A DNA stretch of 64,000 nt, from assembly GCA_023663185.1 (NCBI GenBank), contig JAMPHY010000004.1, positions 124,001 through 188,000 of the forward strand, read 5' to 3'. This DNA comes from Clostridiales bacterium. Lineage in GTDB: Bacteria; Bacillota; Clostridia; Lachnospirales; Lachnospiraceae. The notes under the pieces were generated by a model. That model worked only from the letters and a program-made list of their open reading frames with translations, made no database searches and was not told the origin of the DNA. Below are positions 36,453 to 44,280 of the stretch, in pieces. The first letter of the stretch is position 1; every line of letters begins with the position of its first letter. Both the position numbers and the translations under genes were made by a program.

Positions 36453-36508
36453 AATGAGTGACCGAAAAATGTATAATATTATTGAAGGACAGGAGGGTGT
36501 AATTACCA

Positions 36509-37336
36509 ATGAATGATATTTATGGTTCTTCCGATGAACGACAGGCAGCGCTGCATGAACAGGATTTACAGAGACTGCGTGGTTTCCGGCTTATGGACGA
36601 TGATTTTTTATCTGCTTTCTTTAGGGATAATATAGAGGATACGGAGTTTATTTTACGCATCATACTGAATAAACCAACTTTGCAAGTGAAAAGTGTCCAT
36701 GCACAGCATGAGCTTAAAAATTTGAATGGTCGTTCGGTAAGGTTAGATGTCCATGCCGTAGAAGATAATGGGACAGAAATAGACATTGAAGTACAGCGGG
36801 ATGACCGAGGCGCTGGATTTAAGAGAGCAAGGCATAATAGTAGCCTTTTAGATGCCTCAATCTTAAAACCGGGACAGAAACCGGAGGAATTGCCGGAAAC
36901 ATATGTTATTTTTATTACAGAAAGTGATGTAATCGGGCTTGATGAGCCGATATATCCAATAGAGAGGTATATTTTTGTACAAGGAAAGTACATTCCGGTG
37001 GACGATGGAGCGCATACTATATATGTAAATGGAGCAAAACAGGGGAATGAAACAGAGCTGGAGAAACTCATGCATGACTTTTCCTGTATTAAGGCGGAAG
37101 ATATGTATTATTCGCAACTTGCGAAGAAAATGCGGTATTTGAAGGAAGATGAGAAAGGAGTGGAAGCTATGTGCCGTGTAATGGAAGAAATGAGAGACGA
37201 GACCGAGTTGGCTACAAGAATTGAAAATGCACTTGAGATGATTAGTGACGGACAGCTTTCTCTTGAGAAGATTGCGCAATACGCAGGTCTGCCTTTGGAT
37301 AAGGTCAGGGAGCTTGCTGAGAATAAGAGTGCATAA
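36509..37336 (+). CDS. Rpn family / PD-(D/E)XK nuclease family putative transposase
   Basis: 275 residues. The N-terminal two thirds match the PD-(D/E)XK (PDDEXK_2/Rpn) pattern: FRLMDDDFLSAFF, then VRLDVHAVEDNGTEIDIEVQ with the D...ExQ catalytic signature near residues 77-96, and YVIFITESDVIG. Rpn proteins are DNA nucleases first called transposases and linked to recombination and defence. The C-terminal 55 residues are a separate helical segment. GACAGGAGGGTG supports the ATG. An internal in-frame ATG at 37169 has AAAGGAG eight bases upstream, which could yield the C-terminal segment alone. It is flanked by the 48-bp direct repeats. Confidence 0.85.
   Translation: MNDIYGSSDERQAALHEQDLQRLRGFRLMDDDFLSAFFRDNIEDTEFILRIILNKPTLQVKSVHAQHELKNLNGRSVRLDVHAVEDNGTEIDIEVQRDDRGAGFKRARHNSSLLDASILKPGQKPEELPETYVIFITESDVIGLDEPIYPIERYIFVQGKYIPVDDGAHTIYVNGAKQGNETELEKLMHDFSCIKAEDMYYSQLAKKMRYLKEDEKGVEAMCRVMEEMRDETELATRIENALEMISDGQLSLEKIAQYAGLPLDKVRELAENKSA
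37154..37171 (+). promoter_or_regulatory. Strong internal ribosome binding site and in-frame ATG in the Rpn gene
   Basis: AAAGGAG at 37154-37160 is spaced eight bases from an ATG at 37169 that is in frame with the gene. Translation from it would give a 55-residue C-terminal protein. E. coli Rpn genes have been reported to encode such internal small proteins that restrain the nuclease; the same here is inference. Confidence 0.4.
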
Positions 37337-37365
37337 CCAGAGAGCATTGTTAAACAAACCACATA

Positions 37366-37413
37366 AATAAGATACAAAAGAGAAGCTTTTGACAGAGATG
37401 TTGAAGGCTTCTT
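37366..37413. repeat. 48-bp direct repeat, copy B
   Basis: Second copy of the sequence at 36303-36350, 30 bases after the Rpn gene stop. AGAAGC and GCTTCT at its centre form a dyad, followed by TATTATTT. The pair brackets about 1.0 kb containing the spoIVB tail and the Rpn gene. Confidence 0.85.
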
Positions 37414-37445
37414 ATTATTTGGATTAGTGATAAATATTCTGTTTT

Positions 37446-37486
37446 GGGCTACCGCTTCACGATTTCAATCGTTAAAGCGATAGCCC
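37446..37486. repeat. Inverted repeat between two convergent Rpn-type genes
   Basis: GGGCTA (37446-37451) and TAGCCC (37481-37486) frame an inner near-perfect stem with ACGAT/ATCGT around a TTCA loop. It lies between the plus-strand Rpn gene and the minus-strand gene ending at 37494 and may end both transcripts, although neither side has a strong T-run. Confidence 0.5.
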
Positions 37487-37493
37487 CTTAAGT

Positions 37494-38459
37494 TTAATTA
37501 ATTCCTGCCAGTTGAAGCTGCTTCTGTAAACGCTGGATTTCTGTCATCAACTTGGCGTTTTCTGTTTCTTGCTTGCTTATCTTCGCCTCATATTCCGCTT
37601 CGTATTCCGCTCTAAGTTTTGCCTCAAGTTTTTCCTGCCATTCCCTGAACTCATCACTAGGCAGCCTAATCAACCGTTCTGTCACATTATCGACCTCCCT
37701 TTGCAATTCACTTTGTTCCACGAATAGCCTTTTCGCTGCATGCCGTAACAATCTTGTATAGTCGCGGCATTGTAACTGTGTAAGATTGCCTGCTGATACT
37801 TCTTCCTCTAAAATTAATATAACCTCCCTCAAGTGCTCTGTCAATTCTTTTTTGGTAAATTTCTTGCGGTTTTTTTGTATACGGAAACGAAGTATTGTGT
37901 AAGGCAGGAACAAAGTCAAATGCTTATCCCTGATTTCTTCCAAAGAATAACTCTGGATTTTGACAGTCGGAATCTGATAGATATGCTCGCTGTTATCCTG
38001 AAACAATATGCGGCACTTAAGATGGTCGGGAATCCTGCTGTTTTTATCGGGATAAATCACCACTGAATGAGGAAACTTAAGCGTTATTTCTCCGGCATCA
38101 CCATCTATGTTTTTCGTATAGGTGATTGCAAAATGCACGTCATAGGCAAACATACGGATTACCATTTCGTGATCGTTCTCCATCTGGCATTCCAAATGAT
38201 AATAATCTGTACCGTCTACCAGAAGCGCGATATCCATAAAGGTAGAACATGGCGGTTCTTCCGCGCTTTCCCAAAAGGTAGAAGTCTCTGTTTTTAACAG
38301 CACAATAGAAGTTCCCTTCGGGTAATCTTTTCCGTAAACCTCTTTAAATAGCGGAAATAACTGCTCTGGCATAGTATCAACAATGGCCTTTAAAATCTCA
38401 TCCCACAGTTTACGGCCATCATAAGCTGTGTTCTCTTTCTTAAGTGTTTTTTCTGACAT
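37494..38459 (-). CDS. PD-(D/E)XK/Rpn-like protein with C-terminal coiled coil
   Basis: 321 residues. The N-terminal region has FMDIALLVDG followed by YYHLECQMEND, which fits the D...ExQ core of restriction-like nuclease folds, and later HSVVIYPDKNSRIPD and LTLFLPYTILRFRI as in Rpn-related proteins of Clostridia. The last 60 residues form a charged coiled coil (EAKLRAEYEAEYEAKISKQ and onward). The ATG at 38459 has GAAAGGA upstream on the minus strand; an in-frame Met at 38486 lacks one. It is the second of three related genes in the island, on the opposite strand. Confidence 0.75.
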   Translation of the reverse strand: MSEKTLKKENTAYDGRKLWDEILKAIVDTMPEQLFPLFKEVYGKDYPKGTSIVLLKTETSTFWESAEEPPCSTFMDIALLVDGTDYYHLECQMENDHEMVIRMFAYDVHFAITYTKNIDGDAGEITLKFPHSVVIYPDKNSRIPDHLKCRILFQDNSEHIYQIPTVKIQSYSLEEIRDKHLTLFLPYTILRFRIQKNRKKFTKKELTEHLREVILILEEEVSAGNLTQLQCRDYTRLLRHAAKRLFVEQSELQREVDNVTERLIRLPSDEFREWQEKLEAKLRAEYEAEYEAKISKQETENAKLMTEIQRLQKQLQLAGIN

Positions 38460-38672
38460 AAAATTCCTTTCTTTTTTCTGTTGCAATGGTTAAAAGCATT
38501 GCAAATGCTAACAAGTTACTTTAAGTTACCATAAAACTGTGAAATGTGGCGAAACGCCGGAATGTCATGACTGCCATGAAAGCAGCCACAAATGTTTTTC
38601 ACTTAAATTTAATATATCAGCTATAAGAGATTTTGTAAATAGTTTTTTAAGATAATTTTTCACGATGATTTT

Positions 38673-40601
38673 TCACGGAACCTCAAACGCCACGTCCAGC
38701 ACAAAATAACCGTTTTGGACACGATACTCCATATAGCCGTTTCTGCGCTCGGCGGCTTGCATGATATTGGAAAGACCATAGCCGTGCCCTTCTTCTTCCT
38801 TTATCGAAACAGGCAGACCGTTTGACACAGTCAGTTGCCCGTCAAAGCGGTTACTTACACGCAGTAAAAATAAATTCTGTTGAATACTCGCCTGTACTAT
38901 AATTTCTCTTTCTTTTTCAGGCATTGTTAAGGAGCCTTCCACGGCGTTTTCTAAAGCATTATTTAAGATTAAACATAGCTCCGTGGCGGGAAGTTCACAT
39001 TCTCCGATGCCAATATTGCAGATTAATTCAATATGCTGCGCGCTGCATTTTGCCGCATAATTTTGCAGTACCGCATTCATATATGGATTATTGCTGAAAA
39101 TTTTCACGTTCTGTTCCCTATGGTATTTAGTGACGCCGTCCAAGTATTTCTTTGCCTCTGCGGGCTTATTATCATCAAGCAGCGCAGCTAAGGTATTTAG
39201 GTGTCCGGATATGTCATGGCGTAAGGCGCGGAGCGCATTTTCATGGGAAAGCCTTGCTTCATAAAAATCCTTCTGCGATATAAGCTGTTTATCAAGCTGC
39301 CTTGCACGTTCTGTCTGCAAGGCTAAATCTGTACGCAGCCCTGCAATATGCCTTATAATCTGGTACAGGGCAAGGATTGATGAGAGTACGAATAATATCA
39401 CGGCACACCAGTAGAAAAACAGAGTAATGGCAGGATAACTCATTTCCCTGAAAACATTGGCAATCTGAGCGGCATAGTATCCTTGTCCGCATATAGATAT
39501 AAGATACAGGCTGGCAATCAGGCAGAGCGTGATACCAAGTCCGTATAATAACAGGATAAAGATACGGTTCTTTTGCCGCAAGGCTTCCCGAATGGCGAAA
39601 ACAAACAGCGCGGCAAGCGGGAAAAACAACGCCGCTCTTTTTTCCAAAAAAGGACTGTAAAAAGAAAGAGAGCTAAACAGATTCCCAATAGGAGAAATTA
39701 GTGAAACCAAAGTCGAGACTGCGAGAATACAGCCGAATATACGGCGGTCTTTACGGTTCTTCATCTGTAAAAGCAGCCAGATAAGAGGGAGCATAACTTC
39801 GATTACGGGGATAAATACGGCAAGCGGACTGTCCATAGCGTAGGCTATGGGAGAGATAAAGCTAAACTGTCGCAAATGGGAAAGCATCTGAATCAAGGAC
39901 GCCAGAATAAGCAACAGAGACGGATAATCATGGATTCCCTGAAAAAATGCAAAAATCCAGATACCGAAAAGTAAAATTGCGAGTATGCCGAATCCGGCGG
40001 CAGGCATCAGTTCCCTGCTTATGCCGGTTATCAGGGAGTCAGCTTCCGCCGCTGCTGAGGACAGACTGATGGCGGGCATGAAACCATACGCCGAATCTGT
40101 ATGCGCGGTGGCAATCGTGAGTTTTTTGCCAGCAAAATGCGCAGGCAGAGAGCAGCGTACCCATTCTCCCGGCAAGGAAGGCGTAGCGGTATAATTGTCC
40201 GGAAAAGTTATTCTGTCAATACGCATATCGTCTGTTGGGCAGTTGGTGTAGAGCAGCTCATCGTTTATAAATACTGCGCAGGGACGCAAAATATCTAACA
40301 TTAGAAAGGTAAATCCTGCATTTTCCTGATTTATAGTCAGGGTGCGCGAGAGATAAAAAACCTTATTTGTTTCCAGATTTATAATGTCCTCTGAGATAAG
40401 CTCTTTACGGCTGCCATCTTCTATCGTATAAATATCCCAGCCGTTAGAATCGGCAATTAACGGCGTAAGGTAAAGCGCTTCCGTTTTTGTCCGAGTAAAA
40501 GAAGTAAGCAGTCCCATAATCCAGACGGTGAGCAGGACGAACATAAGAAGCAGCGCACATTTTGATATATAATGTTTCTTTAAAATAATGTTTTTCTTCA
40601 T
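38673..40601 (-). CDS. Membrane sensor histidine kinase with GHKL ATPase domain, orphan
   Basis: 642 residues. A first membrane helix (about 14-34) precedes an extracellular beta-rich domain (about 40-190), then seven or eight membrane helices (about 195-405), a coiled coil, and a cytoplasmic kinase. The phospho-acceptor box ALRHDISGHL is near residue 458, the N-box LNNALENAVEGS near 550 and the G-box GHGYGLSN near 606. The layout resembles 7TMR-type receptors joined to an AgrC/DcuS-like GHKL kinase. No response regulator is adjacent, so its partner is unknown. A GGGG ribosome site is upstream of the ATG. Confidence 0.88.
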   Translation of the reverse strand: MKKNIILKKHYISKCALLLMFVLLTVWIMGLLTSFTRTKTEALYLTPLIADSNGWDIYTIEDGSRKELISEDIINLETNKVFYLSRTLTINQENAGFTFLMLDILRPCAVFINDELLYTNCPTDDMRIDRITFPDNYTATPSLPGEWVRCSLPAHFAGKKLTIATAHTDSAYGFMPAISLSSAAAEADSLITGISRELMPAAGFGILAILLFGIWIFAFFQGIHDYPSLLLILASLIQMLSHLRQFSFISPIAYAMDSPLAVFIPVIEVMLPLIWLLLQMKNRKDRRIFGCILAVSTLVSLISPIGNLFSSLSFYSPFLEKRAALFFPLAALFVFAIREALRQKNRIFILLLYGLGITLCLIASLYLISICGQGYYAAQIANVFREMSYPAITLFFYWCAVILFVLSSILALYQIIRHIAGLRTDLALQTERARQLDKQLISQKDFYEARLSHENALRALRHDISGHLNTLAALLDDNKPAEAKKYLDGVTKYHREQNVKIFSNNPYMNAVLQNYAAKCSAQHIELICNIGIGECELPATELCLILNNALENAVEGSLTMPEKEREIIVQASIQQNLFLLRVSNRFDGQLTVSNGLPVSIKEEEGHGYGLSNIMQAAERRNGYMEYRVQNGYFVLDVAFEVP

Positions 40602-40982
40602 AGATAATCCCCTTTTTCATATTGCAATATGAAGCATAAAAATTGTGTCCATTGTTCAGTCTGCTGAGACTGAGTTTATTATAGCATAGATATGCAAGAA
40701 TACTTTAATAAAATTATCTGAATGTATGAAATAAATATAAAAGGGGTATTGTATTTAGAATAAAAGTATGTTATTCTACGTTTAGCATATATTTTCTATA
40801 TACAAAACAGCATTAACGCTGCTTTGTGTTCTAAACGAATTCTTTTGCTGTAACGGCAATATAACTGGCGGCTGGCATATCGAGACGATATCAGCCACAG
40901 ATTCGGAAAATCCATGCTTACAACCAAACATAACAAAAAGCAGGGGTTTTCGAGACACTCCTGCGGAACACAGGAGGTAAAA
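40602..40982. other. Intergenic divergent region, no gene seen
   Basis: 381 bases between the kinase (minus) and an Rpn-type gene (plus). It is AT-rich in the half next to the kinase, with a small CAGTCT/AGACTG hairpin near 40660-40675 and a CAGC/GCTG hairpin near 40808-40822. Promoters in both directions are expected but none stands out. Confidence 0.5.
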
Positions 40983-41936
40983 TTGAACAAAGACATTGGC
41001 TGGAAGGGATACCTTGCGGATAACGATAGGTATGCCGACATTATTAACGGAGTCTGCTGCAAAGGACGGCAGATGGTAACAGGGGACGACCTGAAAGAAT
41101 TGGACACGCAGACCGGATTTCTACAAAAACTAAACCGAGGCATAAAGATACGCGATACCCTAAGAAAAGCAGCGTTTGGAGTGAACTTTGCGATTATAGG
41201 AATTGAAAATCAAGAGAACCTCGATTATTCCATGCCGCTAAGGAGTATGTCGTATGATACAGGCGAGTATGAGAAGCAGGCTGCAAAGATACGCAGGAAG
41301 AACAGAAAAAAGTTAAAAGACCTTAGAGGAAGCGAATACTTATACGGCTTCGGAAAGAAAGACCGCCTGAACCCTGTAATAACGCTTATTATTTATTCCG
41401 GGGAAGAGGAATGGAACGAACCTGAGTCATTGCATGAAATGATAGATTTTACGGACATACCGGAAAATATGATAAATATGGTTCAGGACTATAAGGTAAA
41501 TCTAATTGAAATCAGGAAACTAACGGACACAAGCATATTTAAAACAGATGTGAGGCAAGTGTTTGATTTCATACGGTGTTCAAAAGATAAGGCTGCGCTT
41601 AAGAACCTTGTGGAAGGTGACGAGGCGTATAAAAGCATGGAAGAAGACGCTTACGAGGTAGTGGCGCAGTATACCAATGCGACAGAGCTGATAGAAGCGA
41701 AAGAAGACTATTATGGAAAGGACGGTAAAGTGGATATGTGCAAAGCGCTTAAAGAACTTATTGAGGACGGCAGGGCAGAAGGCAGAGAAGAGGGTTTACG
41801 TGCGCTCGTATTCTCGCTGAGCCTACTGTTGCCGAGCATTGATGCGGTGCATCAGGCAATTATAAGGAACGAAGATTATAAGAATGTGTCAAAAGAACAA
41901 GTAATGAAATATTATAAGTTGAAAACCACATTTTAG
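40983..41936 (+). CDS. Rpn family PD-(D/E)XK nuclease / putative transposase
   Basis: 317 residues from a TTG at 40983, chosen because AGGAGG at 40972-40977 is ideally placed; the ATG at 40914 would add 23 residues with no ribosome site. Features of the Rpn/YhgA-like family include KGYLADNDRYADIINGV near the N-terminus, FGVNFAIIGIENQENLDYSMPLR (about residues 65-87), LNPVITLIIYSGEEEW (about 130-145) and VDMCKALKELIEDGRAEGREEG near the C-terminus. The acidic catalytic residues are less plain than in the gene at 36509. It is the third family member in the island and the last gene before spo0A. Confidence 0.8.
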   Translation: MNKDIGWKGYLADNDRYADIINGVCCKGRQMVTGDDLKELDTQTGFLQKLNRGIKIRDTLRKAAFGVNFAIIGIENQENLDYSMPLRSMSYDTGEYEKQAAKIRRKNRKKLKDLRGSEYLYGFGKKDRLNPVITLIIYSGEEEWNEPESLHEMIDFTDIPENMINMVQDYKVNLIEIRKLTDTSIFKTDVRQVFDFIRCSKDKAALKNLVEGDEAYKSMEEDAYEVVAQYTNATELIEAKEDYYGKDGKVDMCKALKELIEDGRAEGREEGLRALVFSLSLLLPSIDAVHQAIIRNEDYKNVSKEQVMKYYKLKTTF

Positions 41937-42136
41937 AATTGAATATATTAAAGAATAATGCAGGAAACTGAATAATAGTTGTACGATAGGCAGGAGAGAA
42001 ATCCCCGCGATGACTGAATATTCCAAAAATCCCCATAGTTGTTTATAATAATGGTAGCACGAAAATAGAAATTATTGGACAATATGTAATTTCTAAATCG
42101 TAATGCCGGAAAATTGTAATAAAATGGAGGTTTTCT

Positions 42137-42664
42137 ATGGAACAATTAAACTTAACTGTTACAAGAGACAATGAAAAAGTGCAGCAGATTCTTGATAACC
42201 TAATGAGTACAGATAAAGCGTTTCAGATTATGATAACGGTGCCGTCTAAAATACAAGAAGCCGCAGCCGTGGAAATAAAGGCTTCGGAAAATGTAAACGT
42301 CGTACATGATTTAGAGAGGGACGTCACTAATATGATACATGAAATCGGCGTGCCGGCACATATTAAAGGCTATCAATATCTGCGCGAGGCAATCATGATG
42401 TCCGTCGAGGACGTGGAAATGCTTGGTTCAATTACGAAAATTCTATATCCGACTATAGCGGCTAAATATCAGACGACGCCGAGCAGGGTGGAGCGCGCGA
42501 TACGGCATGCAATCGAGGTGGCGTGGTCGAGAGGGAGAATGGAGACGTTGGACGCATTGTTCGGTTATACCATTAATACCGGCAAAGGAAAACCCACAAA
42601 TTCTGAGTTTATCGCGCTCATTGCCGATAAAATCCGTCTGCAGTATCGTAATTATCATAATTAA
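42137..42664 (+). CDS. spo0A: Spo0A-type sporulation regulator lacking most of its receiver domain
   Basis: 175 residues instead of about 270. Residues 66-175 are a complete Spo0A effector domain, including [18 protein letters not shown] and the recognition helix [18 protein letters not shown], ending in [14 protein letters not shown]. Residues 1-34 ([13 protein letters not shown] and onward) fit strand 1, helix 1 and strand 2 of the receiver, but the usual acidic pair is changed to Arg-Asp, and everything from the phospho-acceptor strand to the end of the receiver is absent. The frame is uninterrupted, and a good ATGGAGGTTTTCT ribosome site precedes the ATG. Upstream DNA holds no receiver fragment. 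Truncated or partly deleted receivers are known in Bacillus to give active Spo0A, so constitutive activity is possible. Confidence 0.9.
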   Translation: MEQLNLTVTRDNEKVQQILDNLMSTDKAFQIMITVPSKIQEAAAVEIKASENVNVVHDLERDVTNMIHEIGVPAHIKGYQYLREAIMMSVEDVEMLGSITKILYPTIAAKYQTTPSRVERAIRHAIEVAWSRGRMETLDALFGYTINTGKGKPTNSEFIALIADKIRLQYRNYHN

Positions 42665-42708
42665 TCTAAAATTATCCTTTTATTAACGGAAAATATGATG
42701 TATAATAA

Positions 42709-42738
42709 CAGAAGCGGCTATATAGGAAGCCGCTTCTG
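42709..42738 (+). terminator. Hairpin after spo0A
   Basis: CAGAAGCGGC (42709-42718) pairs perfectly with GCCGCTTCTG (42729-42738) across a 10-base loop. The following bases are not a clear T-run, so it may be a weak terminator or a leader element of glgA, which starts 69 bases later. Confidence 0.6.
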
Positions 42739-42806
42739 TAGAAATAGCGTCGCGGAAGCTGTTTCATGGAAAGTGATTCTATTAAAGAATATTGGAGGGT
42801 TATTTC

Positions 42807-44252
42807 ATGAAGAAGATTCTATTTGTTGCGTCAGAAGGAGTTCCGTTTATTAAAACAGGGGGCTTGGCAGATGTTGTGGGTTCTCTGCCTAAATGTATTG
42901 ATAAAGAGTATTTTGATGTAAGAGTAATTCTTCCCAAATACACCTGTATGTCTCAGAAGATGAAAGATATGCTGCAATACAAGACACATTTTTATATGGA
43001 TTTCCATTGGAAAAACGAGTATGTCGGCATTCTCGAAGCTGAGGTTGACGGCGTTAAATATTATTTTATTGATAATGAGTCATTTTTCAACGGATTCAAG
43101 CCATATAGCGACAATGCTTTATTTGAAATAGAAAAATATGCTTATTTCTGTAAGGCAGCGTTGTCAATCTTGCCGGTAATTGATTTCAGACCTGACCTTA
43201 TCCATTGCCATGACTGGCAGACGGGACTTATTCCGGTTTATCTTAAGGAAAGATTTCAGGGCGGTGAATTTTACCGCGGCATAAAGACGGTTATGACAAT
43301 CCATAATCTGAAATTTCAAGGCAAGTGGAGCGTTAAGGAAGTCAGGGAGATTACAGGACTTCCGCAGTATTTCTTCTCACCCGATAAACTGGAAGCTTAT
43401 AAGGATGCCAATCTTTTAAAAGGCGGGCTGGTTTATGCGGACGCTATTACTACGGTAAGCGATACTTATGCGGAAGAAATCAAGACGGCGTTCTACGGCG
43501 AAGGACTAAACGGTCTATTATGTGCAAGGGCGCATGATTTACGCGGTATTGTCAACGGTATTGATTACGAGGAGTTTAATCCGGAGACGGATAAAAATAT
43601 TGCGTTTGCATATAATGCAGCGAATTTCCGCAAGGAGAAAATTAAGAATAAGCGTGCGCTGCAGGCTGAGCTCGGACTTAATCAGGACGACAAGACGATG
43701 ATGATAGGCATTGTTTCCAGACTGACCGGACAGAAGGGCTTTGATTTAATAGCATATGTTATGGACGAATTATGTCAGGATAATGTGCAGATTGTCGTGC
43801 TGGGAACCGGCGAGGAGCAGTATGAGAATATGTTCAGGCATTTTGACTGGAAATATCATGGAAAGGTGTCGGCAAACATTTACTACTCCGATGCGTTATC
43901 GCATAAAATATATGCAGCAAGCGATGCGTTCTTAATGCCTTCGTTATTTGAGCCCTGCGGCTTAAGTCAGCTTATGTCGCTTAGATACGGCACGATACCG
44001 ATTGTACGCGAGACGGGCGGACTTAAGGATACGGTAGAGCCTTATAATGAATATGAAAGCACGGGTACGGGCTTTAGCTTCACTAATTATAATGCTCATG
44101 AAATGTTATCCTCCATACGTTATGCTGAGCGCATTTATTATGATAAGAAAAGGGAATGGAACAAGATGGTGGACAGAGCAATGTCGGCAGATTTTTCATG
44201 GCAGGTGTCCGCTAAGAAATATCAGGAAATGTATGATTGGCTGATTGGCTGA
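42807..44252 (+). CDS. glgA: Glycogen synthase (ADP-glucose type)
   Basis: 481 residues, GT5 family. The ADP-glucose-binding motif KTGGLADVVG is at about residues 15-24, and FEPCGLSQL with RETGGLKDTV marks the C-terminal nucleotide-binding half. It extends alpha-1,4-glucan chains in the cytoplasm. GGAGGG at 42795-42800 supports the ATG at 42807; the in-frame ATG at 42792 does not have one. The gene is followed 28 bases later by a flippase-like gene. No other glycogen genes are next to it. Confidence 0.95.
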   Translation: MKKILFVASEGVPFIKTGGLADVVGSLPKCIDKEYFDVRVILPKYTCMSQKMKDMLQYKTHFYMDFHWKNEYVGILEAEVDGVKYYFIDNESFFNGFKPYSDNALFEIEKYAYFCKAALSILPVIDFRPDLIHCHDWQTGLIPVYLKERFQGGEFYRGIKTVMTIHNLKFQGKWSVKEVREITGLPQYFFSPDKLEAYKDANLLKGGLVYADAITTVSDTYAEEIKTAFYGEGLNGLLCARAHDLRGIVNGIDYEEFNPETDKNIAFAYNAANFRKEKIKNKRALQAELGLNQDDKTMMIGIVSRLTGQKGFDLIAYVMDELCQDNVQIVVLGTGEEQYENMFRHFDWKYHGKVSANIYYSDALSHKIYAASDAFLMPSLFEPCGLSQLMSLRYGTIPIVRETGGLKDTVEPYNEYESTGTGFSFTNYNAHEMLSSIRYAERIYYDKKREWNKMVDRAMSADFSWQVSAKKYQEMYDWLIG

Positions 44253-44280
44253 TACATTTTCAAAGAAGATGGAGAAAGAT

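Larger units (their letters stand above)
19443..42136. other. Accessory island between spoIVB and spo0A
   Basis: spoIVB and spo0A are adjacent in most endospore formers. Here 22.7 kb lie between them. The interval holds a MerR regulator, a 15-kb GC-rich surface-protein gene, a JAMM-motif ORF, a 65-residue ORF, a detached spoIVB tail, three Rpn-family genes on both strands and an orphan sensor kinase. Base composition changes sharply: the giant gene is GC-rich, while 35640-37500 is AT-rich. No integrase, conjugation or phage structural gene is seen, so the mechanism of arrival is not shown and the island may be composite. Confidence 0.65.

Noticed and set aside
40914-40982. ATG start for the third Rpn-type gene
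   Set aside because: No ribosome site there, whereas AGGAGG lies before the TTG at 40983.
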